The position numbers and the translations under genes are program-made. From assembly GCA_002691645.1 (NCBI GenBank), contig NZIP01000010.1:1-64000 (forward strand): a stretch of DNA of 64,000 bases, given 5' to 3'. Source of the DNA: Flavobacteriaceae bacterium. GTDB lineage: Bacteria; Bacteroidota; Bacteroidia; Flavobacteriales; Flavobacteriaceae. The notes beneath the pieces were generated by a model. The model saw only the letters and a list, made by a program, of their open reading frames with translations. It did no database searches and was not told where the DNA came from. This document shows, one piece after another, positions 49,075 to 58,584 of this stretch (position 1 is its first letter; every line of letters begins with the position of its first letter).

Positions 49075-51393
49075 TTAACTAACAATCATTTCAGCCGGAA
49101 ATGAAATGGTAAATGTTGTACCCTCACCATATTTAGAATCTATTGTTATTTTTCCACCGAACGACTGCACCAAATCTTTGACGATATAAAGCCCCATTCC
49201 AGAAGAGTTTTCTGAATTACCTAGCTTAGAAAAGGCATCAAATATTTTGTTGTGAAATTTTTTTTCGATTCCAATGCCATTGTCATTAACCGAAATAATT
49301 AGGCCTTCATTACTAATTTCAGATTTTAAATTAACAAAAGACTTTTTGTTTTGATCACTATACTTACAGGCATTTTCAATCAAATTTTGGAAAACTTGAA
49401 CAATTTTAGCTTCTTCTACACGGATGTTAGGGAACTCCCCTTTTGCTTCTATTTTAATTTTAGGATAGTCAAGACTTAAATTTTGACAAAGCTTCTGAAT
49501 CATAGCACCTAAATCTAGGTCTGTTTTTTGTTTTTCAACGTTGTTTATTTCAGCAAAATTGAGTGTGTCATTAATTAATTTGTCCATTTTTTGGAGTGCA
49601 TTATCGACGATTTCTAAATAATCTTTGCTTTGTTGAGATAATTGTCCGCTATTTTCCTCTTCTAACCAACTTAGTGCGGCCGAAATTGACCTTAAAGGAG
49701 ATTTTAAATCATGAGATACAACATGGGCATAATTGCTTAATTTTTTGTTGCGGATATTTAAATCGTCAATCAATTGCTTTTGAGCTTTTTCTAGCATTTT
49801 AATTTTAGTGATATCAAAGTGTACTCCTATTGACCCCGTAACTTCTCCCTTATCATTAAAATTAGGTCCTCCAGATATTAGCATGTACTTTTCCTGTTGT
49901 GTTTTATCAAAATATCTCAGTTCATATGAACTTGCTTTTTTTTCTTCTCGATCTCTGTTGGCATTTCTAATCACTTCACCTTCGTCATTGTCTACGAGTA
50001 ACTCATGAGCGATTTGACCTATGAGTTCTTCCTTTACATATCCAGTCATATTACAAGTGGCTTGATTTACTGATATGATCTCGTCATTTTTATCGACTTC
50101 CATTAATCCCAACCCCATATTTTCAATTATGTTCATGTACTTTTGGTAATCGATAATTAGGTTTTGTTCTTTTTGATGCTGTATAGTGGCATCGATATAA
50201 ACCCATAAATGTCCAATGACATTTTCGTTTTGAAAAATGGGGTAGTAGGACCGTTCTAAAATTCTATCGTCTGCTAAAACAAGCTTTTTGCCTAATTCTT
50301 CTTGTTTGTAATATTCTAGTTTTAGCATATCCTCAATAAAATGTTCAGGATTTTTAAACATGCTCTTGAGTACATTTCGAGCATCGTTGCAATGCATACC
50401 GATAAAATCCGAGGGGTCTTTATCTATCTTAAAAATATCTAAGGATTGCTTATTTAAAAAAGCGATTTGATTTTCTGCATCTTCATAGACCATTCCAAAA
50501 TTTAATTTACTCATGGCTACCTTTAAGATTTCATTTGAAAGAATAATTTCTCTTTGATTGGATTCGATGAGCTTAAATAAATCTTCATTTTTCACATTGA
50601 GTTGTAATATGGAGGTGAAAAAATGTAATAAGTCAAATTGCCGTAGATTAAATTTATTTTGTGATTTTGAAAATGCATACAATACATAAGCAGTACCTGA
50701 ACCGCACACAATGGGAATGAAAAGTTCTGATTTGATCTTTCTTACCTGGCTTTTTGCTTCTCTCTCTTGAATGAAAACAGGCTCAAAATCTTTTTTGATA
50801 ACAGAAAACACCTCTGCGTTGGGCGTGCTGAAATCGCTTATGTTAAATTCAGGCTCTAATTGAAAATTAATTTGATTTGAATCTGCCTTAATTTGAGGGC
50901 TAATCTGGTATAGTATATAATTTTCTGGATTTAAAAGTTTAATTACTAAATCAATGAATTGTGTGGTTTTTTCTTTGTGTGCTTTTTTGGCGACTAAAAT
51001 TTCAAAAAATTGCTTGCGCAGAAAGCTAAATTCATGATCACCAGAATTAACCATTTTTGAAAGGGTAATGTCTTTTGCTAGAATTTGGATGTGCTTTTTT
51101 TGATTTTTATCATTCTTTATGATTTCAAAATAAATTCTGAGATGCTTTAATTCATTTAAACCATTTAAAAATTCAAACTCGATGTCTTGGTTTTTTTCAG
51201 ATTCCCAAACGCTCTGAACAACAGGTTTTAGTCTTGTCCAATTTTCTTCAGGAAGATCTTCAATATGTTTGTATTCTAATCGAGATTTGTCAACACCTAT
51301 TAGCTCATAGCCAGCATCGTTGGCATCGATAATTTTGCCGTCATTGGTAACTAATGCGAGCGCATCAGATAAATTATTAATATTGATATGCAT
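49075..51393 (-). CDS. PAS-domain sensor histidine kinase
   Basis: Several PAS segments; YAHVVSHDLKSPLRSISAALSWL (H box), LIENACKYSDQN (N box), NDNGIGIEKKFHNKIF, GMGLYIVKDLVQSFGGKI. Confidence 0.93.
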   Translation of the reverse strand: MHININNLSDALALVTNDGKIIDANDAGYELIGVDKSRLEYKHIEDLPEENWTRLKPVVQSVWESEKNQDIEFEFLNGLNELKHLRIYFEIIKNDKNQKKHIQILAKDITLSKMVNSGDHEFSFLRKQFFEILVAKKAHKEKTTQFIDLVIKLLNPENYILYQISPQIKADSNQINFQLEPEFNISDFSTPNAEVFSVIKKDFEPVFIQEREAKSQVRKIKSELFIPIVCGSGTAYVLYAFSKSQNKFNLRQFDLLHFFTSILQLNVKNEDLFKLIESNQREIILSNEILKVAMSKLNFGMVYEDAENQIAFLNKQSLDIFKIDKDPSDFIGMHCNDARNVLKSMFKNPEHFIEDMLKLEYYKQEELGKKLVLADDRILERSYYPIFQNENVIGHLWVYIDATIQHQKEQNLIIDYQKYMNIIENMGLGLMEVDKNDEIISVNQATCNMTGYVKEELIGQIAHELLVDNDEGEVIRNANRDREEKKASSYELRYFDKTQQEKYMLISGGPNFNDKGEVTGSIGVHFDITKIKMLEKAQKQLIDDLNIRNKKLSNYAHVVSHDLKSPLRSISAALSWLEEENSGQLSQQSKDYLEIVDNALQKMDKLINDTLNFAEINNVEKQKTDLDLGAMIQKLCQNLSLDYPKIKIEAKGEFPNIRVEEAKIVQVFQNLIENACKYSDQNKKSFVNLKSEISNEGLIISVNDNGIGIEKKFHNKIFDAFSKLGNSENSSGMGLYIVKDLVQSFGGKITIDSKYGEGTTFTISFPAEMIVS

Positions 51394-51496
51394 AAAAACG
51401 CAATCTTTTCTGGTTTATAAAGTTTGTGCTTTTTAGTAGATTTTTCGAACGTTAGCCGTATCCATTAAAACTAAAGAAACCTTTTTAAAAAGTAAA

Positions 51497-52153
51497 ATGA
51501 ATAAGGACTTATTTCAATTTTTACAAGGGTTTGTCAGCTCTGAAAGACTTTTGAGATTTGAACAAATATTAGCGCTTAGAACAAGACATCTCTGTGTTGC
51601 TGTTGAGGATGTATATCAACTTCACAATACTTCAGCTATTTTAAGAAGTTGCGATTCTTTCGGCATTCAAGATGTTCATGTACTCGAACATCGATTCAAT
51701 GATAGGTTAGATACTCAAATTGCAATGGGAGCTGATAAATGGCTTAGTGTTTACAAACATGAGTCGACTAAAGATTGTATTACGCACTTAAAAGCTAGGG
51801 GGTATAAAATTGTTGCGACTGTTCCTGATGATAATGTGCAATCTTTTCATCAAATGGAATTTGATCACAAATCTGCATTGTTTTTTGGTACTGAAAAATC
51901 CGGTTTAAGCGATGATGTTTTAAAGCAGTCAGATGAATTTATTACTATTCCAACCTTTGGATTTACAAAGAGTTTGAATATTTCAGTATCGGCCGCAATT
52001 ATACTTCAATTACTTACAGAGAAATTAAGAAGTATAGAACTAAAATGGGGACTTAGAGATGATGAAAAACAGACCATAAGGGAGGAGTGGATCAAAAAAT
52101 CTATTAAAAATGTCGATCAAATTACCGAGCGATTTTTATCGAATTCGCTCTAG
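51497..52153 (+). CDS. trmH: SpoU/TrmH-family tRNA 2'-O-methyltransferase
   Basis: VAVEDVYQLHNTSAILRSCDSFGIQDVHVLEH; ALFFGTEKSGLSDDVL; IPTFGFTKSLNISVSAAIIL. Confidence 0.9.
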   Translation: MNKDLFQFLQGFVSSERLLRFEQILALRTRHLCVAVEDVYQLHNTSAILRSCDSFGIQDVHVLEHRFNDRLDTQIAMGADKWLSVYKHESTKDCITHLKARGYKIVATVPDDNVQSFHQMEFDHKSALFFGTEKSGLSDDVLKQSDEFITIPTFGFTKSLNISVSAAIILQLLTEKLRSIELKWGLRDDEKQTIREEWIKKSIKNVDQITERFLSNSL

Positions 52154-53785
52154 TAGAACCGTATCGAATTCACTTTCAAATGATAAAACACCATTGATAA
52201 CCTCTACTTCGGTATTCGAATACGAATCACGCCATTTCGAGTGCTCTAAACTTTTATCCTCTAAAACAACTTCTTTTAACTTGTGTTCAAGTTCCAGGCC
52301 AATAATTACCTGTTCTTCTTGATTTGACCTGCTAAAGTAATAGGGTTGATCACTTAACTGTTGATGTTCTCCTAGAGCCAGGCTCTTCTTGTGGTTTTTT
52401 CTAAATAAACCAAGTTTTCTCCAATGGGATAAAATCTTTTGTGTATTTGAATCTTGTTCGATGTCTTTCCAATTCATATTTGATCGTAGATTAGCATCTC
52501 CTACAGCATTTTCAATTTGCAAGGGTCGTGAACTTTCATCTCCGTAATAAATTTGAATTGCTCCTGGACTGAGTAATAGGGCATTAGCTGTTTTTATAGC
52601 TTGGGTTCTACTCACATCAAAAGAGTAGGAATCATCATGAGATTGCAGGTAGTTTAAAAACCCGCCATACTTGGCTTTGTCTTGTAAAATAGCACTGTAC
52701 TTTGTAAAAAGTGATTCATAGTCTGCTTTAGTGTCATTTTTAAACTCGAAATTGATCAGGGCATCGTAGCCGTAGTCAAAATAGTTTACGGTCTTATCAC
52801 CAAAATTGTAATTTTTTCCTTTAGATGTTTCATATCCGTAAACTTCACCAACCATGTAAAAATCTTCATCTCCAAACTGGTAATTGGGATTTTGTTCTTT
52901 AAAATATTGGAATGAATATTCCGCTTCTTTTTTGAGATCAGCCCACATGTATTCGTCTGCATGTTTTGTGGTGTCTACACGAAATGCATTAATTCCATAT
53001 TCTTTAATGTAATCCGTTAGCCATTTAATAATGTAATAAGAAGGAGTTCTAGGGTGTTTTGTGCGTTCAAAAAAATCATTCAACTCATTGACTTCTTGTT
53101 CATATCTGCCCTCTTTTTTCCATTTTTCAACAAGAAATATAGGAAGTTCAACTTCATTTTGAGATTCAGTGCGTATATCAGGAAGATTTTCAACTAGTGT
53201 GCAACTTGTTGTTCCGTTATAGTTTTGAAAATTACATGTAGGGTGAGTTCGAACCCATTCGTTTGGCCACTTAAAATCGATAGGAGTTACGGGCCCTGTA
53301 TGGTTTAATACTGCGTCCATAACGATTCGAATACCCTTTTCATGTGCTGTTTGAATCATTTCTTTTAATTCAACAGTATTTCCAAAATTCGGTTCTAGAG
53401 CAGTCCAATCTCTAGTCCAATATCCGTGGTAGGCATAAGTCACCCCAGTTCCTTCATCGGTTGCGTCATAATTTTGTTGAACAAAAGGACTAAGCCATAT
53501 GGCATCGACACCTAAATAATTAAAATAATTGTCATTAATTTTTTCTGTAATTCCAGCAATATTACCTCCTTCAAAACCTCTTAATACGGCAGTTTCTTTG
53601 AACTTTTGTTGTCTAAAACTCTTTGATTCTCCTCGGTGAAAGCGATCTGTGAGTAAAAAGTAAACGGTGGCGGAATCCCAACTAAAGAAATACTTATTTT
53701 CTTCTAATTTTTCAATTTTTGTTTCAGCATTACACGATACGAGCAGCATTAAAATTGCTGAACTTAAATAGGTAAAAGGTTTCAT
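52136..53785 (-). CDS. GH13 alpha-amylase family lipoprotein
   Basis: Lipobox LLVSC; GIRIVMDAVLNHTG, GINAFRVDTTKHADEYMW, MVGEVYGY, YLQSHDDSYSF. Confidence 0.93.
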   Translation of the reverse strand: MKPFTYLSSAILMLLVSCNAETKIEKLEENKYFFSWDSATVYFLLTDRFHRGESKSFRQQKFKETAVLRGFEGGNIAGITEKINDNYFNYLGVDAIWLSPFVQQNYDATDEGTGVTYAYHGYWTRDWTALEPNFGNTVELKEMIQTAHEKGIRIVMDAVLNHTGPVTPIDFKWPNEWVRTHPTCNFQNYNGTTSCTLVENLPDIRTESQNEVELPIFLVEKWKKEGRYEQEVNELNDFFERTKHPRTPSYYIIKWLTDYIKEYGINAFRVDTTKHADEYMWADLKKEAEYSFQYFKEQNPNYQFGDEDFYMVGEVYGYETSKGKNYNFGDKTVNYFDYGYDALINFEFKNDTKADYESLFTKYSAILQDKAKYGGFLNYLQSHDDSYSFDVSRTQAIKTANALLLSPGAIQIYYGDESSRPLQIENAVGDANLRSNMNWKDIEQDSNTQKILSHWRKLGLFRKNHKKSLALGEHQQLSDQPYYFSRSNQEEQVIIGLELEHKLKEVVLEDKSLEHSKWRDSYSNTEVEVINGVLSFESEFDTVLLERIR

Positions 53786-53794
53786 AGGTGATTA

Positions 53795-54580
53795 TTATCT
53801 ATTGAGAATTCTATATTCTTCGTAGCAGCTGCTTATTGCTTCAAGAATTTGCAAATCATTGGCCGTTGTAATAAAACTTTTCGAAAAATCGCAGTTGTTC
53901 AATATATCATCAATATCCATTTTTTCCAATTGCAATAGTTCCATTAAAGTCACTCTGTCAAATTTGGTAGCCAATAAATCTCTAATATTTTGATCGGCTT
54001 TCATTTCATTGAGCTTTTTCATTTGCCGCGGTCTTTTTCCGAAAAGATTTCTGAGTAAGTCTGCTGGATTGAGGATGGCTCCAAGAATTTTTGTCACTGA
54101 ATTGGGTCCTTTACGACTCTCGTAACTTTTGTTTAGGCCAGAAATACTATACTGAAAAGCATCATTGGTGGGAATATATTTAACATCAATGTCTAGATAA
54201 CCAGTAAGTTGGTATGGTCGAACAACTACCTCTTCTAAAGCAAAAGCCAATTCATTTAAACTTACCTGAGTACCGTCAAAACGAACAATATCATTGCTGA
54301 CTCTTATTTTTTCTGGTTTAAAACCTAAAAAGGTAAAGTAGAGGGTGTCATTCACTCTTGCGGGTATTTCAAAATTTCCATCTTTATCGGTAATGGCTCC
54401 CCTTACTAAATTGAGGTTGATGACGTGAACACTTTCTAAGGCAACTTGGGTTTGGGCATTTATTACATTTCCCTTGATCGTTGAGATGGTTAAACTGTCA
54501 TTGGAAATGTTTTGAGCAAGCCCTTGTGCAGCGCATAAAAAAGCAATACATAAAAGTCTCCAATTTGAAATCACAAGCAA
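53795..54580 (-). CDS. exported carboxypeptidase-like regulatory-domain protein
   Basis: TIKGNVINAQTQVALESVHVINLNLVRGAITDKDGNFEIPARVNDTLYFTFLGFKP, a CarboxypepD_reg-like pattern. Confidence 0.85.
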   Translation of the reverse strand: MLVISNWRLLCIAFLCAAQGLAQNISNDSLTISTIKGNVINAQTQVALESVHVINLNLVRGAITDKDGNFEIPARVNDTLYFTFLGFKPEKIRVSNDIVRFDGTQVSLNELAFALEEVVVRPYQLTGYLDIDVKYIPTNDAFQYSISGLNKSYESRKGPNSVTKILGAILNPADLLRNLFGKRPRQMKKLNEMKADQNIRDLLATKFDRVTLMELLQLEKMDIDDILNNCDFSKSFITTANDLQILEAISSCYEEYRILNR

Positions 54581-54615
54581 GCCTAAAATTAATTTATCTT
54601 ATTGAAGTTAATGTT

Positions 54616-56322
54616 TTAAAAGAATCCTTGAAAATTTCGATCTCCTTTCTTTTGTTTACCGCCCTTTTTTCTTTCTCTTTTTCCTTGTTTTTTCTTGCCT
54701 ATCTTTGAAAATTTAGATTTAGACCTGGAAGAACTAGGCTCAGAAGAAACTTCAATTCTAACTTCTCTTTTTTTGTAGTTATTTTGATGTATTGTGCTAA
54801 AGATTAATTCTCTGTTTTTTGTATCAACATTAAAAAACGAAAAGGTTGATTTTGTGTCAACTTTAAAAATATCATCTCGATCCAATCCAGACTCGTCTCT
54901 TATGTAATCCTTTAAGGATTTCCAGTTCAATCCGTCTTTTTCTCCTATATTGATAAAGAACCGAACCTCATCTTTGGAAGAAGATTTAGATCCTTTAGAA
55001 TTAAAGAGTTCATTTCCTTCTTTTTGGTAATAGGCGTTAAATCGAGCAAATTCTACAGAAAATATTTTTCGAATGAGTTCCTCTCGGTCGAGGTCAGTCA
55101 AATGCGCTTTTATTTGCTCCATGTAAGAATCAATCTCAGGGTCAACTGATGTAGCTTCAATTTCTTTGGCCAGGTGAATAATCTGCGCTTTACAAATGTC
55201 TTTACCGCTAGGAATTGAACGGGATTTAAATTTACTTCCAATTACCTTTTCAAGTGATCTGATTTTATTGAATTCACTTTTAGTAATAATTACAAGACTT
55301 TCCCCTTTGTTTCCGGCTCTTCCTGTTCTACCACTTCTATGTGTATATGTTTCATTGTCGTCAGGGAGTTGAAATTGTATAACATGTGATAAATTATCGA
55401 CATCAATACCTCTTGCAGCAACATCTGTAGCAATTAAGATTTGAATTTGCTTTTTCCTAAAGGCATTCATCACTAAATCTCTCTGTTGTTGAGATAGATC
55501 GCCATGGAGTGCTCCAGCATTATAACCGTCTTCAATTAATTTATCCGCAATTTTCTGAGTGTCTCTTTTGGTTCGACAAAATATTACGGCATAAATACCA
55601 GGATTAATATCAACGATCCTCTTAAGGGCCTGATATCGTTGCCGCGCACCTACTTCATAATAGAAGTGAGCAACTGTTGAAGCTCCTTGATTTTTGTGTC
55701 CTACGGTTATTTCATGAGGTTTTGACATGAATTTTTTGGCAATTTGAGCAACCTCTTTGGGCATTGTTGCAGAAAAAAGCCAAGTAGATTTTTCGTCTGG
55801 CGTATGACTTAAAATAGATTTTATGTCTTCATAAAACCCCATATTGAGCATTTCGTCTGCTTCATCCAAAACACACACTTCAATTTCATCAATATGTAAA
55901 AGCTTTCTTTGAATCATGTCCTTGGTTCTTCCAGGGGTAGCTACAATAATTTGAGCACCATTCTTTATTTGTTTGGCTTGCTCGTTAATTGAAGCACCTC
56001 CGTAAACCGCTACGATTTTGATTTTTGGATTGTGTTTAGCGTAAGATTTAAGCTCGCTAGTGATTTGCAAGCAAAGCTCTCTAGTAGGAGATAATATGAT
56101 GCTTTGCGCTTTTTTGTTTTTAGTATCCACATTTTGCAGAAGCGGGAGTCCAAATGCAGCAGTTTTACCTGTTCCGGTTTGAGCTAAAGCAACTAAATCT
56201 GTTGTTTGATTCAGTACAACGGGAATGGTTTTTTCTTGTATCTCTGTAGGTCGTTCAAATCCGAGTTCTTGTACAGCGAGTAAAATAGAATCTTCGATTC
56301 CTAATTCATTAAATTGTGTCAT
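54616..56322 (-). CDS. DEAD-box RNA helicase with basic C-terminal tail
   Basis: ALAQTGTGKTAAFGLPLL, VLDEADEMLNMGF, LFSATMP, HRSGRTGRAG; DbpA-like RNA-binding region and KKQGKRERKKGGKQKKGD tail. Confidence 0.94.
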   Translation of the reverse strand: MTQFNELGIEDSILLAVQELGFERPTEIQEKTIPVVLNQTTDLVALAQTGTGKTAAFGLPLLQNVDTKNKKAQSIILSPTRELCLQITSELKSYAKHNPKIKIVAVYGGASINEQAKQIKNGAQIIVATPGRTKDMIQRKLLHIDEIEVCVLDEADEMLNMGFYEDIKSILSHTPDEKSTWLFSATMPKEVAQIAKKFMSKPHEITVGHKNQGASTVAHFYYEVGARQRYQALKRIVDINPGIYAVIFCRTKRDTQKIADKLIEDGYNAGALHGDLSQQQRDLVMNAFRKKQIQILIATDVAARGIDVDNLSHVIQFQLPDDNETYTHRSGRTGRAGNKGESLVIITKSEFNKIRSLEKVIGSKFKSRSIPSGKDICKAQIIHLAKEIEATSVDPEIDSYMEQIKAHLTDLDREELIRKIFSVEFARFNAYYQKEGNELFNSKGSKSSSKDEVRFFINIGEKDGLNWKSLKDYIRDESGLDRDDIFKVDTKSTFSFFNVDTKNRELIFSTIHQNNYKKREVRIEVSSEPSSSRSKSKFSKIGKKKQGKRERKKGGKQKKGDRNFQGFF

Positions 56323-56430
56323 TTAAAATAAGATCATTCTGCACAGTCGGGAACGAATATTGATATGAGTTCTTTTTCGCACTAGAAAATTTACACGAAA
56401 TTAATGTATTGCTATCATATAAAATGGTTT

Positions 56431-57006
56431 TCAACTATTTAAAGCAAGAAAATCTATCATTTTGTTCAAGGCTCTAGTTCGATGTGATAATTCGAGTTTA
56501 ATTTTTTCACTGAGTTCACCCAAAGTAGCGGTATATCCTTTAGGAATAAAAATTGGATCATATCCAAATCCATTGTTCCCTTTAGGATGGGATGCAATTT
56601 CGCCATAAAGCCGACCTTCAAAAAAATGATAAGTTCCATTAAAATAGAGGCAAAAAACACTCATGTAATAAGCTGATCGAGATTGTACCCTCTGCATATT
56701 ACGCAATAATAATTCATTATTAATATTAGTATCTCGCTTTCCTGAATACCTGGCTGAAAACACACCGGGTTCTCCATTAAGAGCTTCAACAAATAACCCA
56801 CTATCATCAGAAAAGCAATTCGCATTTTTATTTTTTAGAATGGCATCAACTTTTAATTTGGCATTTCCTTCTAAGGTTAACTCAGTCTCGGGAATGTCTT
56901 CATTGAAACCAATTTGGCTTAAACTAAAAACTTCAATATGCTCGGGTGTGATTTTGGCTACTTCATCAAGTTTATTTTTATTGTGTGTAACAAATATTAG
57001 TTTCAT
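56431..57006 (-). CDS. rdgB: non-canonical purine NTP pyrophosphatase
   Basis: KLIFVTHNKNKLDEV; FSDDSGLFVEALNGEPGVFSARYSG; GFGYDPIFIPKGY; SHRTRAL. Confidence 0.95.
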   Translation of the reverse strand: MKLIFVTHNKNKLDEVAKITPEHIEVFSLSQIGFNEDIPETELTLEGNAKLKVDAILKNKNANCFSDDSGLFVEALNGEPGVFSARYSGKRDTNINNELLLRNMQRVQSRSAYYMSVFCLYFNGTYHFFEGRLYGEIASHPKGNNGFGYDPIFIPKGYTATLGELSEKIKLELSHRTRALNKMIDFLALNS

Positions 57007-57151
57007 AAATGAGAAATGAGTTTACACATCAAAAATACTTTTTTTTAATGTTGAATTTCGTCGTGCTTTTTGTCTTTTAATCTAAAATCCTAAAATCAAT
57101 TATTAAACAATAAATTGTCAGTTTATATTAGTTCAAATACCAATTATAATC

Positions 57152-58525
57152 ATGTTAGAATTCGATATACAAGAGATACTTTCAACTCAAGGGGGAATTA
57201 CAATTTTTAGTGCGGCCATAATTTTATTTTTTGTGGGCTTGATGATAGGACAAATTAAAGCAGCTATCGTTAAAAATAAATTCAACAAATTAAAAAGAGA
57301 ATCTTTCATTCCATTGAGGTCGAGTTACGAGGCCTTGCAAAGAGATCACCTTCAGCTCGAAGAAGATGCAGAGAAATTTAAGACAAGCAGTACTGAGGCA
57401 AAAGATGAGTTGAAGTTGATGAAAGAGGCTTTGGAATTGTACAAGCTAAAGGCAGAAGAGGAAAAAACAAAATTGAAGACTTCGCTGGAAGCTAAAATTA
57501 AGGATATCGATGCCAATAAAGACACACAGTTCAGCAATAAAGACAAAGAACTTGCACTTTGGGCTGAAAAATACAATGCCCTCAATTCTGAACTGACCTC
57601 GTTTAAAGCACACGAGAATCAAAAAATTAATGATCTAGAAAAGGAAAACGGAAAACTTCAAAACGAGTTAGATCAATTCAACGCTCATCTCGCAGACGAT
57701 TCATCTCCGAATAAAGGTTGGAAGGTGAAATATGATGTATTGTTAGAAGAATTTGATCAGTACAAAAAAAATGCTGAAGATAACAGGCAAGATTGGGCAA
57801 ATAGATATACGTTATTACAAGAGGAATATCAAGATTTTAAAGTTAGTGTTCTCAAAGGAACAGAAAACGAAAATACTGAGGAATCTCCAGTCAGTAATGC
57901 AATAGAAGAACAACATGCTTCACAAACGGTTACTTACCAAAACAAGGAGGAGAAGACAGAGGAAATAGAAAAAGAAGTTTCTTTAACTGAAGAGACAGCA
58001 CTAAGTGAATCTAAAGCGGAGGCAATTAAAGAGGATACAGTTGAAGAGGTTACTGAAAGTGTTGAGTCAGTAACTAAAGACGATGGTTCTGAAGAAACTA
58101 AAGCGACGGAAGAAGGAACTCAAGAAGAAACTATTTCTTCAGATGTTCCTGAAGTTGAGGCTTCAAATATCACAGAAGAAGCAGTCTTGTGGCAGCAGAA
58201 ATACGAATCTTTAGAGAAGGACTTCTTAACATTTAAATCTCAAATTGAAGAAAAATTTGAGCAATCAAAAAAAGAGCAAAAGCCGGTAGAGTTAGCTCAA
58301 CCTAATATTGAAGAGTTAAAATCTTTGATTAAAGAAGTAGGTCAAGAAATGACATCTCAAAAATTGAGTGACACAGAAAAGGCTTATTTGGCGACATACG
58401 AGGTCAATAAAGAACCAACTCAAGTTGAAAACAACTCAGAAGACCCTAAGGATAAAAAAGACTCGAATCAAGAAGAAAATTCAGCAGATACAATTTTTAA
58501 AAGTCACTATTTCGGAACGAAATAA
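57152..58525 (+). CDS. membrane-anchored coiled-coil, Glu-rich hypothetical protein
   Basis: One N-terminal TM (GGITIFSAAIILFFVGLMIGQI), then a long heptad-like Glu/Lys-rich region. Confidence 0.8.
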   Translation: MLEFDIQEILSTQGGITIFSAAIILFFVGLMIGQIKAAIVKNKFNKLKRESFIPLRSSYEALQRDHLQLEEDAEKFKTSSTEAKDELKLMKEALELYKLKAEEEKTKLKTSLEAKIKDIDANKDTQFSNKDKELALWAEKYNALNSELTSFKAHENQKINDLEKENGKLQNELDQFNAHLADDSSPNKGWKVKYDVLLEEFDQYKKNAEDNRQDWANRYTLLQEEYQDFKVSVLKGTENENTEESPVSNAIEEQHASQTVTYQNKEEKTEEIEKEVSLTEETALSESKAEAIKEDTVEEVTESVESVTKDDGSEETKATEEGTQEETISSDVPEVEASNITEEAVLWQQKYESLEKDFLTFKSQIEEKFEQSKKEQKPVELAQPNIEELKSLIKEVGQEMTSQKLSDTEKAYLATYEVNKEPTQVENNSEDPKDKKDSNQEENSADTIFKSHYFGTK

Positions 58526-58584
58526 ATGCTTTTGATTTGGTACATTTGTGCTCGATAATTAAACCATTCGAAGCACAGTAGATA

